In this document: positions 32,444-43,018 of the stretch, piece after piece
Numbering within the stretch: the first letter of the stretch is position 1
Layout of the letters: each line of letters begins with the position of its first letter
From: Amorphophallus konjac
Taxonomy: Eukaryota > Streptophyta > Magnoliopsida > Alismatales > Araceae
Length of the DNA stretch: 64,000 nt
Direction: 5' to 3'
Assembly (NCBI GenBank): GCA_022559845.1
Contig: CM040118.1
Span: forward strand, 161,778,331 to 161,842,330
Made by a program: the position numbers and the translations under genes
The notes under the pieces: model-generated
Told to the model about the DNA's origin: nothing
The model's database searches: none
The model's input: only the letters and a program-made list of their open reading frames with translations

Positions 32444-35017
32444 ATGACTACCTCATACTTGGCATATTCGCCACTCTTAGGCCCATTAGAAGCCTTTGTG
32501 TTTGATGGATCCCGCCCTAGCATATATCTAGAATGGGAGAAGTCCATAGACCAACACTTTGGGAGGTTTACCCTGTCAGGGCTTGTCCAAGTCAACTATG
32601 CCAAGAGTTTGCTCTGGCGCCAAGCTAGGAAAGAATGGGAGAACATTGTAGGTTTGAGAGAAGCCAAAGGGGAAGCACCCATTGAATCTTGGGATGAAAT
32701 GAGGGCCGATATTAGAAATATCTACGCACCCCAACCCAAACCTCTTCAACCAACCGATCTTTCACCCCCGACCCCAACTCCCACCCAAGAACTTTCCCGA
32801 CCCAGCCCAACCCAAGTCCACCCGTGTTCACCACCCCGAGAGTACCATGCACTGACCATTATCACTCCACCCACCATAGACTATCCTACCCCATTATCCT
32901 TGGAAGTTGTGGCCCACACACATACCCAAGTGGAGATGGATGCCAATCTAGATTCACCTCCCACCATAGAGAACATCCTAGACCCCCCACTTCCACCCAC
33001 CTCTCCTAGTTCGGGTCCTCATGAGCCGCACACCCTAACCATGAATGAGTTCATACTCCAATGGCTTAAGCAATGCCCCACCATTCCTAGCTCACCACCA
33101 TACCTCTCACCCTTGGCATATCAAGTCCAAATTGTGCCCACCCGGTCTTCCCATGTCACACTTCAAACCTCCTACTTTGTGGAAGGCTTAGGGGACCTAG
33201 TGGACTGTTTACAATGGCAAGTCTACCTGACCAATATGCTAGCCATAGGACCATTGGAATCTAGCCCCATCTACTCTAGTGGACCTTTCCTAGGTTACCC
33301 CGCCACCGGTTCCATCACCTCCATCTACACTAGTGGCTATTATATGAGTGAAATCCTCCTCTTTCTCCCCAAGGATGAGAAACCAATCTTGGCCCACTTC
33401 CCACCCATCAAGATTCCAATTGCTTTAATTGGCCAACCTACTAGAGACCTTGGCCCAATTATCTTGGAGGAGGATGACTCACCGTTTGGGTACCTTGAAG
33501 ACATAGAGTGCCACCCTCTAGGAAGACCTTTCCACTACCCCTTTGATCCCTTCCTATGAGAGCCTAGACCCCTATGTGACCCAACCACCTTATCCACCAC
33601 CCACCCTTTCCTACCTTCACCCACCGATGAGCCCAACCTTCTCCTCAATTTGGAGCTTCTTATATTGGGTAGAAAGCCAAGCCCTCCCCTCATGGCCGAC
33701 CCACTCACCAAGAACATTGGCCCAGTTATCATGAAGAGGGATGACTTAGCACCTTTTGAGGACCTTGAGGACATAGAGCTCCTCCCCCTTGGTAACTCAT
33801 TTTATGATCCCTATGATCCATTCCAATGGAAGTCCAAAAGCCCACACATAGGAGACATCTTTGGCACAAGAATGCATAAGTCTTGGCATACAAAACCACT
33901 TGACATGATTCATAAGTTGGGTCCATTCATCCATATCACCTACATGTCAAGTAGGAAGCATGAGTGGTCCATATTCGGATGTAATGGTCCACCTTCATTC
34001 ATCATGAGCCTTAAGCATGATAGGAGCATTCTTGGATGTCCGGGTCCCCCGGAATTTGTCACCCCCATGCATGACCGGATCACCTACGGATGCCCCGGCC
34101 CTCCAACCTTTGTTAGGAAGTCCATGCATGATAGGGCCACATTTGGTTGCCCCGGCCTACCAAGGCTCATCAAGGTTCATATGGCATCATGGCATGATAG
34201 GTCCATCTATGGATGTTCTAGTCCACCTTTATCCACACACATTTCCACACACCCATCACCCCATAGTGCATGGCATGTGTATCCAAGCAAGCATTTTGCA
34301 ACGAACGGTGAGGTTCATATTGAGCGGGCAATAGCTCATAAGCGCCACTTGGGATTCCAAGTAGGCAACTTGGTAATGGTGACATTGGAGTGGCTCTACC
34401 CTAGGGCTATCTCCAAACCGAGGGCACGAGGACTTGGACCTTCCATGTTCCGAGTGACTTTGACACCCTGGCTTACGGGTTGGATCTACCGATGGGATTT
34501 TGGGATATACCCTACTTTTCACGTGGCGGATCTAGCACTCTTTAAGGGCACCGCGGTGGATCCCAGTGAGAACCTTGAGCCTACCCCCACGTTTGTGAGT
34601 GACACCCTCGGAGAACCTCCACATATCAGCTTGAGAGTCCGACGTGTGCACACGGAGGCAATACTAGGCAAGCAGGGTACCATCGCCAGAAAGAGGGTGT
34701 GCTCGAGCCACCTTGAGAGGATGAAGAGTCATCCATCGGCTAAGGATGCGAGGTTGAGTTTGGAGGTTGTGGCTCGCCCGGAGCTGCATTGGATGACCTC
34801 TCCCCTGGCGGACCCATACTTGATGGAGTCAAGTTCTTCGCACCCCGGGGGTATAATGGGGGCATCTCTCGCCCTTCACATTTTTCCACAGCTTCGATTG
34901 CTCGCTAGCATAGCTCCATTGTGTCCGTCATATTTTTCTGAGTCGAGTCATGTAATTTTCATACTTTATTTGAGTCATGTCATTGTAATTTTCCCTTTAT
35001 TTAAGTCATGTACCTAG
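32444..35017 (+). CDS. Fused gag/integrase-tail-like protein of the non-autonomous element, one stop at 33557
   Basis: A start at 32444 (MTTSYLAYSPLLGP) opens a frame that runs to 35017 inside the 3' LTR with only one interruption, a TGA at 33557-33559. Residues 1-100 look gag-like (FDGSRPSIYLEWEKSID, QVNYAKSLLWRQARKEW). A long Pro-rich linker follows. An acidic block GPIILEEDDSPFGYLEDIE is duplicated after the stop as GPVIMKRDDLAPFEDLEDIE. Five HDR...GCPGPP peptides follow, and the end (YPTFHVADLALFKG, then ARKRVCSSHLERM) resembles the post-integrase tail of gypsy polyproteins. No enzymatic domain is present. A structural role in particle assembly is an inference. The single TGA could be a decayed CGA codon. 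Confidence 0.65.
33955..34226 (+). repeat. Five-copy peptide repeat HDRxxxGCPGPP
   Basis: Five tandem 15-22 residue units, for example KHDRSILGCPGPPEF, MHDRITYGCPGPPTF, MHDRATFGCPGLPRL and WHDRSIYGCSSPPLS, preceded by a diverged HEWSIFGCNGPPSF. The His, Gly-Cys and Pro-Pro positions are retained while linkers vary. Confidence 0.85.
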
Positions 35018-37281
35018 GTTAGTGAGTCAGTTTCCTATGTTAGTTGTCATATGGTTGGTTTGATAGTCTAATGGGCCCAACTAATGGGCTAGGCCCAGGG
35101 GCGCCCCTCCCTTGGACTGCTTTGGTCATTTACTTGTTTGTCAGGGCTATTTTGGTCTTAGGAAAAGTATGGAGTCTATAAATAGTCCCTCCCCTCTCTC
35201 ATTTGTAACAACCCTTTTATGATCAATTTAAATCAAGTGAGTTCTAGTGTCATATTGGAGTGGATTCTCCAAACCTCTCTCTCTCTCTATTGGGGTGGAT
35301 TCCCCTTCTCTCTCTATCTCACTTCTCTCTCTTCTCTCTCTCTTCAAGGAGGAGGGCGCCACTTTCTCTCTCCTCTCCTCCCTCTCTCTCCTCCACATCA
35401 TCAATTCTCTCTCTCCCCCCCTCATTACTCATCCTCCCAACTACCCCACCATCATTACTCCACCCTAGTTCCAAGAGACCTTCCCCCCAATCCCAACTCC
35501 ACCACCCAACCACCACCTACTCAACTCCCTTCCCTAAGCACCCTCTCATCTCCCAAGGGAGAATTCCCCACTCCCCAAGCACCCCTTCCCTTTCCCAACA
35601 CAACCCTTCCCATCCCCAAAGCCCCATTAACCACATTGGTCCATTTTCAAATTTTGGAGAGAGATCTCTCCTTCTCTCTCCCCCACCCATCCCAAATTCG
35701 CAGCTCCCCTCTCACCCACTGCAAACACCACCTTCCAGACCCCATTCTCCCCCATCCACACCTTGGAACACCCCCTCCTAGACCCCCTAAGAGCCAGGGC
35801 TCTCCCCACACTCATCCACCCCCACTTCCCCTTCCATATACCTCATTTCCCCCCACCATCTTCAACCTATAGTTTTCAGTCCGCAGGCAGCAGAGGAGTG
35901 CCCAGTTGCAGAGGCTGTCACATCTTCACCTGGAAGCTTCAGAGGGCATACCATATATCGTTGGAAGAGTCTCCCAGTCAGCTTTCCAACGGTGGTGGTC
36001 CCGCCAACTTCCAAGATCGGCGCTGCTCGGACGAGGCGATCTACTACGACTGCGCAAGACTGCTCTGGTAGAAGACCAGAACCAGAGTGGAAGATCTACA
36101 ACGGCCATCCTACTAGGAATCTGAGCAAGTATTCTTCATCAAAAGTCTTCTATTCTGAGTCTTCTTCCATATCCAAAAAGCAGAGCTCAATTTGGCGTCC
36201 GGAACCAGGAGTTTTCAATTTTCTCCCCTGGGTGCACGGTTTTGCTTCCCCACAGTCTGCACTGACCTCTCATCAGAGTTCAGAGCCCTCTGGTCTTCTC
36301 CGACAACGTTTGGCTTCCCTGCCAATTTTTCTTCGAAGAGGACTCATCAACAGTTCCAAAAGCTCCAGCGGCACCTGATTCTGAGTTCGGGAGCGGTCGT
36401 GGCATTCTCTTCTTCCTATTGTTGGAAACCTAAAGCAGCCAGTTCCGAGAAGCTATCACCCTGCTCGAGCCTCCACCCAGACCAGCGTTGGCGCCATAAG
36501 AAATCAGAAAAATTCAGACGTTTTCCCGTTCCAGTTACGAAGAATTCCCCACTGGTTCTGTCATCAGAAAAATTCAGGAGATGTCACAGAGGTGCCATCT
36601 TCAACTGCTGGTCCCTGATTCCAGAACGTGGATAGATTCGGCATCGGCTTCCTTTCATCACTTCTAGCTCGAATTCCCCTCCCCGCTTGGCCGGTTGAAG
36701 GCCCCTCCCTACGTGGAGGTAATTTTTGGTTGTAACACATTAATCCCCACCCCGAGATTCCCCCTCCTGCGAGAGGTGTAGTGGTGTAACCTTTCAATTT
36801 CAGGTTAAAGCGACACCGACGTGGCGTGCGGGTGCATACCCTCACCTCCCTGCTCACCCCCGTCTCCGGCCGGAGTCGGCGTCTTCACGCCGGCTAGGTG
36901 AGTCTCGGTCCCCCCTTCTTGGCTGATTTAAATCACTTGCTTAGCCTAGTATTATTGCGGTTGCTTCGTCGGACGGAGAGTGAGAGCTCGGCCCAAATTG
37001 CTATTAACGTGAGTGACCACTGCGGGCGAGTTGAGAGAGCAACCACTTAACCCACGCTCTTGGCATGTGCTGGCCGCCCGTGAGTTGGGCATCCCTGGCT
37101 CATTTGGGGTTCTCCCCAAGCTAGACAACCATTGGAGCATCAAGGTCCCGCCTCGGACCCTCTCCATCATCGCCGAGTCGCCTACGGGCACTAGTGTGCG
37201 CCACGCAAGTGAGTTCGCTAGTGTGAGTCCACTGCTCAACTTGATTGCTTGCAATATAGGTCCATAGGTGGTTTCACATCA
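34854..37281 (+). repeat. 3' LTR of the non-autonomous element
   Basis: Direct copy of 29932-32360 with scattered substitutions and small indels (for example an extra TTCTCTC near 35330 and a missing CCCAAT near 35495). TATA at 35177. A weak GGGGG stretch precedes it; no strong polypurine tract is visible. Confidence 0.93.
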
Positions 37282-37286
37282 CTTGG

Positions 37287-37555
37287 CAATCTACAACCCA
37301 CACCGGTGCTACTTACAAGTTGGACTTCCCCGCACTATGGTTCCAGCACTATCTCACTACCCTCCCCTTCAAGCTAGGAAGATCGGGACCGAGGAGGACG
37401 AGTAGGCAATCCGGAGTGCTCTGACCATGTGAGAGATCAGCCGAGTCTGTGCCTTGCAGGCAGAAGTGACAGAAAATGAGGAGGATTACTGAGCTTATGT
37501 GAAAGCATTGCACAAGATCCAGCCCCGTGCGGATGCGAAATTGAATGTAATTTGA
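37287..37555 (+). pseudogene. PMD gene B, 3' part
   Basis: After the second CTTGG the same frame resumes with AIYNPHRCYLQVGLPRTMVP, the PHR...R/QxG motif that ends the PMD core, and reaches a TGA at 37553. Three in-frame stops (after TEEDE, SALTM and NEEDY) show decay of the tail. Joining to 28756-29931 requires removal of 29932-37286 and preserves frame. Confidence 0.8.
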
Positions 37556-37699
37556 GCTTCAACTGATCATGTATTTAAAATTATGGAAAGAATGATGTAT
37601 TATGAACCTTGAATGAATGAAATGAAAGATTGGATTTGAAAGATTTGCAGTGAGATTGTTCCTTTAGCTTGGTGGTTTAGATAGGACAAGATTCTCTAT

Positions 37700-37980
37700 T
37701 TTTAAAACGGTTCAGAAAAGGACCGCCAGGCCCACCTAACGGTCTAGCAATAGATCGCAAGGAGGACCCCGAAAAAAACTGAGCTCTTTCTGCTCTCGGG
37801 AATGGCATGCGGTCGCCACTTGACCGCTAGGAAGATCTTAACGGTCTATCAAAAGACCGCAAGCGAGCAGGAACAGAGAAACCCGAGCGTTCGGGTTCTT
37901 GTGTGAGGAAAACGGTCTCCGCGTGACCGCTAGGACCGCTAGGAAGGATTAATGGTCTATCAAAAGACCGCAAGGTATAA
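37700..37980. repeat. CGGTC/GACCG palindrome array after PMD gene B
   Basis: About seven units such as AACGGTCTATCAAAAGACCG (twice, near-identical), CGGTCTCCGCGTGACCG and CGGTCGCCACTTGACCG. Read on the minus strand it lies just downstream of the Tat pol 3' region. Confidence 0.85.
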
Positions 37981-38978
37981 GAGATAGAGAAACCTGTGAG
38001 GCTTGAATCCTGGGCAATGGAACCTGTGTCTGCACACACTAAAACAAGAAAACAAGTCAGATCTGTTCTTAGGCTCAACCCCTTGTCTGCAGCAAGCTAG
38101 AAGATGACCAATCCTTGATATTTGGTCAAGGGGTGGAGCCTTGTTAAATAGGCGAGAATGCAATGAAAATAGGAAATGCAATGCATGCTATGCAAGGATA
38201 ATGATATTTTTTTAGATTTTTTAGAATATCTAATTTTTTATTGATTTTAAGAATATCCAATTTTTTTAGATATTTTTTGGATTTTTTTGGAATTGTTCCA
38301 CCTTGGCAAAGAGGGTCCTCCCTATTCCATTAAGAGCCTCCCCCAAGGTTGGCGTGTAATGAGGATGACAAACCCTGGCCGAGTCTATCTCACCCATATA
38401 ACGGTGCCTCTCCAAGGGCCATGCCCTAGGTATGTTCTAGTTCCTTAAGGAAGAGAGAGAAGCATTGTTGGGGGTAAGCCTAGCATAGGGATAGAAGCTT
38501 TTAGGGCTCGAATTCCTCCCATGATGACCCATTTGAAGATTTGGTCTATTGCGCTGGGGCTTTGTGTCTGCCATCGAACCTTCATCCATTCTAGACATGC
38601 ATACGATCGGGCTCATGATGTACCACGGGGAAACTGTACTGCCACTCTTGTCATGCCTAGTTTGGTTTTATTTTCATGGAGCAATTTGACGTTGTAATTT
38701 GTGCTTTTGATAGAAGTGGTGGCTTTTGCCTTAATTCATGCTCTTTTATTTTTGATTGAATTTTCTCTTTTTTTTTGGCACAAAACATCACGTGGTATAA
38801 TGGGAGAGTGCACCCCCGATCCAGAGGATGGGAATGTTCTCACTCCACCAATAACCACTAGATGTAATTTTATTATCTTGTAAACTGTGAGTACATATTG
38901 GAGGAGACCATGTCTCTGTCATACAAAGCAAAAAGGAGAAAAATCTATACAAGTCACCTACAAAAGTAGGGACGATGC
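37981..38978. other. Non-coding 3' region of the Tat-like element
   Basis: T-rich (A-rich on minus) words built on AATATCCAATTTTTTTAG at 38200-38300 resemble the A-rich spacer after the other Tat pol at 976-1130. No supported gene. The part near 38850-38978 is probably the 3' UTR of the LINE-like fragment that follows on minus (it includes an AATAAAA on minus near 38870). Confidence 0.45.
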
Positions 38979-39146
38979 CTATACATGTTTTACTCTGAAA
39001 TTAGGTAAGCCACTAGCATCGGCTATGGCATAGCCCCTTGCAAGCATAGGTAGCTCACGGATGGAATGAAACTCTGCATTACTGCCCATATAGACTGCAT
39101 AATTGGCTAATGCGTCAGCAAGCTGGTTGGCCTCTCTATATACATG
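38979..39146 (-). pseudogene. C-terminal fragment of an RVT_3-type RNase H, probably LINE-derived
   Basis: Fifty-five open codons to a TAG at 38981-38979 begin HVYREANQLADALANYAV and include ELPMLARGYAIADASGLPNF. The HVYREAN..ADALA block is the last catalytic region of plant RNase H domains found at the C-terminus of L1-type LINEs. It is distinct from the archaeal-type RNase H of the Tat polyprotein at about 40880-41190. A LINE 3' fragment inserted in the Tat 3' region is the simplest reading. Confidence 0.7.
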
Positions 39147-39440
39147 AATTTTCTCTTTTCCTTTCCTTTGAGCGGACTGCCCCTATTTGAGACCTCCTCT
39201 CGTTAGGGTGTCTAGATCGGTCATCTCCCCCTTATTCACCCCTTGCACCTACGTGTGGTCGAAGAGAGAAAAGCAGGGATCTTTACTTCCCCCTAGGCAT
39301 GGCCGAAGGAGAGACGGTGTCACCTAGTAGAGGGAAAACCGGACCAGAGTTGTCATGTAGTGTGTGATTGTCGTGCTTGGGGTTCTCCTTCGTGGTAAAG
39401 GGGAGTGACGTCTCGCTACCGAGTTGGCACTGGCTTGACT

Positions 39441-40706
39441 CTAAGGAAAAAAATGTTTAACATACAACACATTCCAAGCATGAGATAGCTCCTCACCTTC
39501 TGCGTTAACTAGACGATATGTATTCCCTAGATAAGCCTCTCTAACGACAAACGGTCCTTCCCAGTTATGTTGCAATTTAGACCTAGGACCTCCAGATCTA
39601 ATGAATTTGCGTTTCAAAACCATATCACCTACTTAAAATTTACGTTTAATTACCTTCTTTTGAAAATAACGCGAGACTCACTTTTGATAAACAGACATGT
39701 GATCGGCCGCATTTAGTCTCTTCTCATCAAAGAGTTCTAGCTGGATGAGTAACGCCTCTCGACGTTCATCGAGATTAAGCTCCTTATCGAGCTGTACCCT
39801 TAGGGAAGGGATCAAGATCTCGTATGGGAGCATTGCCTCCATCCCGTCAGTCAGAGCATAGGGGGTTTGCCCCTTAGGAGTACGGATGGAGGTGCGGTAA
39901 GTCCATAGAGCTTCCACTAATCGTTCAGGCCAATCAGTAAATTTATGAGATTCGCATGTCTTCATTATGATTTTAAGAAGGGTTTTATTGGTGGCTTCGG
40001 CTTGATCGTTGCCTTGAGGGTAGTATGGAGATGAATGATGCAATGTAATATTGAACTTCTTACAGAGGTCCTGAAGCTCTTGGGAGACGAACTGGGGTCC
40101 ATTGTCGGTGACGATGCTACTTGGCACTCCGAACTGCGAGATGATGTTCTTTAGGATGAAACGACACACCGTGGTTGCTTTGATATCTGCGCATGCTTCT
40201 GCTTCGACCCATTTGGTGAAGTACTCAGTGGCAGTGAGGATAAAGGATTTCTACTTGATCTGAGAGTTGGGATCACCGTGCGAGCCAACAATGTCGAAAG
40301 CCCACATGGAGAATTGCCAAGGAGCAGAGAGAGGATGAAGAGATGAAGCAGGAGCATGGATTTTATCAGCGTGGAGTTGGCATTTAAGACACCTCCGGAC
40401 ATAGAGGGAGCAATCTTCCTCTAGAGTGGGTCAATAATAACCTTGCCTAAGGATCTTCTTCGCTAAAGCCTGGCCATTGACATGACCCCCACACTCACTT
40501 GAATGGGCTGCTTCGGCCACCTTCCAAGCTTTATCATCATCGAGACACCTCATGAGCATTCCATTGAGAGCGCGCCTGTAAAATTCTCCAGCTATGATAG
40601 TGTACCTTGAAGCGACTCTTCTAATAGCCTTAAACTGTTCGGCACTTGCCCCTTCTGGGAACGTTCCATCCCTACAATACATCTCGATTTCATGGTACCA
40701 TGGCAT
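39441..40706 (-). pseudogene. pol: Tat-like Ty3/gypsy integrase
   Basis: On minus: zinc-binding HHCC region (EAAHSSECGGHVNG ... YVRRCLKCQLH), then the catalytic core with D in FDIVGSHGD, D in VTDNGPQF and E in GNDQAEATNK. The C-terminal block FIRSGGPRSKLQHNWEGPFV ends in VLYVKHFFP at 39441. Stops occur near 40432, 40250, 39675 and 39633, all in a single frame and mostly CAG or TGG to stop. It belongs with the RT and RNase H frames to the right. Confidence 0.9.
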
Positions 40707-40879
40707 TATTCTTCTTCCAAGATCTCTTCTAACTCTGCCAAAGAGACTTCCTTCAAATCTTCCTTCTCAGCCCTCGCCCCTACAGTTTTCCTAAGGTTGT
40801 CATACCGAGGATCTTGAAAAGAGGGGGCGTCCAGTCTCTGGACGATGATGGTCTCAGTGCTCCGACTGAGAGGGAAGGA

Positions 40880-41791
40880 TAAGGAGGAAGCGAGTGATGC
40901 TAGTGCATCGGCAAGGATATTCTAAGATCAAGGAGTGTGGATGTAGATCAGTTTGCAGAATTACCTAGCCAAGAGAGTGACCAAATCTTGATATGGCTTG
41001 AGCTTCGGGTCACGAGTGCGGTAAGTGGACAAAACTTGCCGCAGCACAAGCTGAGAGTCTCCCACAATGTTCAAATAGCGCGGGCCCAAGAGGTAGGCGT
41101 GCTTCAATCCAGCTAGGAGAGCTTCATACTCAGCGATGTTGTTGGTAGTAGGAAAACAGAGCTGATAAGCGAGAGGAATCGTCACCCCTTTCGGAGTAAG
41201 GAGAACAACACCTATCCCTCGGTCTTGGGAATTGAGCACACCATCGAAGTGCAAAGACCAAAAGGGATGATGGGTAAGGACATAGAGATGCTCATTAGGG
41301 AATTCATCCCGAATAGAGTTGGTGCAGGGAATAGGAAGATGGGCGAGATGCTTAACGATGGCATATCCTTTGACTGCCTTCTGAATGATGAATGTGATAT
41401 CAAACTGAGAGAGGAAGCTCTGCCACTGAGCTAACAGACTAGAAAGGACAGGCTTTTGTAAGAGATAACAGATCGGGTCCATTCTAGAGATCAGCTTAAC
41501 CGGGTGGGCTAGGAAGTAGTGCTTCAGCTTCTGAGCTACCCAAACTAATGCGGCACAAGTCTTCTCCATGGCAGTGTACTTGGCCTCTGTCGGGTTAAAT
41601 AACCTAGAGAGGTAATAAGCTGCCTGCTCTTTGCCTTCATCATCCACTTGTGCCAGGACAGCTTCTAAGGAGTCCTCAATGACAGGAATGTATAGGATTA
41701 GGGGTTTCCCAGGGACAAGAGGTTGCAAAACCAGGGGATTAGATAAATAAGCCTTCAAATCCTCATAGGCCTTTTGGCAATCTTGATTCCA
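40880..41791 (-). pseudogene. pol: Tat-like RNase H followed by second archaeal-type RNase H
   Basis: The first part (AAYYLSRLFNPTEAKYTAM, KLKHYFLAHPVKLI) is the usual gypsy RNase H and connection, with degraded catalytic residues. The second part has FWSLHFDG, AEYEALLAGLKHAYL, VGDSQLVLRQV and, after a stop, LADALASLAS, the D-E-D-D set of an archaeal-type RNase H. A duplicate RNase H between the first and the integrase is a known hallmark of the Tat lineage. One TAA at about 41791 separates it from the RT and another near 40960 interrupts the second domain. Confidence 0.88.
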
Positions 41792-42943
41792 TTAGAATTT
41801 GACCCCCGCCTTTAGCAGTTCATAGAACGGGTGGCACCTCTGATAATGCTGGCATATGAATCTTCTAATGAACTGCAAGCGTCCAATTAATCCTCGAAGT
41901 TCCGTGATATTCTTTGGCCGGGGCATGTCCATGACGGCCTTAGCTTTGTTAAGATCAATCTGGATCCCCCGTTTGCTAACTATGAAGCCTAGCAATTTCC
42001 CTGAAGACACTCCAAATACACACTTCTTAGGATTCATTTTCAGCTGGTACTCCCTAGCTCTCTGAAGCACCTTAGCAAGAACAGCGGGGTGTTCCTCTTT
42101 AGTCCTTGACTTCACCAAGATATCATCCACGTAAGCTTCCATGTAAACATGCATCATATCGTGGAATATAGCCAGCATTGCCCTTTGATAGGTGGCACAT
42201 GCGTTCTTCAACCCAAACGGCATTACCACATAGCAATACGTGCCCCAAGGCGTGGTGAAGGAAGTTTTCTCTTGATCCTCGGGAGCGAGATGGATTTGGT
42301 TATAACCGGAATAACCATCCATGAATGACAAAGCATCGTACCCGACCGTGTTGTCCACCAACACATCTATATGAGGCAGCGAAAAATCATCCTTGGGACA
42401 TGCCTTGTTCAGATCCCTGAAATCGATACAAATATGCACTTTCCCATCCTTCTTGATGACAGGGACTATGTTCGCCACCCACTGAGGATATAAGATAACT
42501 CTAATGAACCTGGCCTTATGCAATTTATGAACTTCTTCTTTCATCCTCAAGACCATGTGTGGGTGAAATCTCCTTAGTTTTTGTTTAACGGGCGTTGCCC
42601 CTGGCTTAAGCACTAGTCGATGTTCCACCAAGGAGGGGTCAAGACCCGGCATGTCCTCGTAAGACAAGGCGAAAGAATCGCTATACTCCCTTAGCACTTT
42701 GATCAATTCTTCTTCTACTTCTGAAGGGAGATTAGCAGCAATAATGATAGGCCCGGGGTCCTCATTAGTTCCTAGATTAATTTCCTTCGTAGGTTCATCC
42801 ACTACCGATGATGGCTCATCAAATCTCTTCAAACCTTGCGCATACAAGTCGGCAGTGTCATCTACATCGCTGTCCTCAAGATCGACCATGTCTTTCTCAT
42901 CCACGACTTCATAGACACCTAATCCGTCGTCGCTCCACACCAT
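41792..42943 (-). CDS. pol: Tat-like reverse transcriptase, intact 383-codon frame
   Basis: Open frame with RT blocks in order: LRRFHPHMVLRMKEEVHKL, VIKKDGKVHICIDFRDLNK, KDDFSLPHIDVLVD, FMDGYSGYNQIHLAPED, TTPWGTYCYVVMPFGLKNA, the catalytic YVDDILVKS and LGFIVSKRGIQID. All three catalytic aspartates (one in FMDG, two in YVDD) are present. The frame is the longest uninterrupted pol piece in the host element. Reverse transcriptase copies element RNA into DNA in cytoplasmic particles. Upstream in the same frame at 43019-43264 lies more polyprotein, joined through stops at 43018 and about 42946. Confidence 0.92.
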   Translation of the reverse strand: MVWSDDGLGVYEVVDEKDMVDLEDSDVDDTADLYAQGLKRFDEPSSVVDEPTKEINLGTNEDPGPIIIAANLPSEVEEELIKVLREYSDSFALSYEDMPGLDPSLVEHRLVLKPGATPVKQKLRRFHPHMVLRMKEEVHKLHKARFIRVILYPQWVANIVPVIKKDGKVHICIDFRDLNKACPKDDFSLPHIDVLVDNTVGYDALSFMDGYSGYNQIHLAPEDQEKTSFTTPWGTYCYVVMPFGLKNACATYQRAMLAIFHDMMHVYMEAYVDDILVKSRTKEEHPAVLAKVLQRAREYQLKMNPKKCVFGVSSGKLLGFIVSKRGIQIDLNKAKAVMDMPRPKNITELRGLIGRLQFIRRFICQHYQRCHPFYELLKAGVKF

Positions 42944-43018
42944 GTCTTACTCCTCGTCTTCTTCCAGCACAATCGCCGTAGCTATGAACTCCGGGCACTT
43001 GAGAAGTGCATGACATCT

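Larger units (their letters stand above)
29932..37281 (+). mobile_element. Complete non-autonomous LTR retrotransposon (7.35 kb)
   Basis: Two LTRs of about 2.43 kb (29932-32360 and 34854-37281) flank a 2.5-kb interior with an initiator-Met primer site and one long fused frame. The 5-bp target duplication CTTGG lies at 29927-29931 and 37282-37286. The interior has a gag-like part and a C-terminal integrase-tail-like part but no protease, RT, RNase H or integrase core. Movement would therefore need enzymes from a partner. LTRs start TGATGGGGGC (TAATGGGGGC in the right copy) and end CACATCA. By eye the LTRs differ at about 3-5% of sites. Confidence 0.93.

Noticed and set aside
38979..39146. RNase H fragment as the second RNase H of the Tat polyprotein
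   Set aside because: That domain is already present at about 40880-41190 between RNase H and integrase; this fragment has LINE-type wording and lies after the pol stop.
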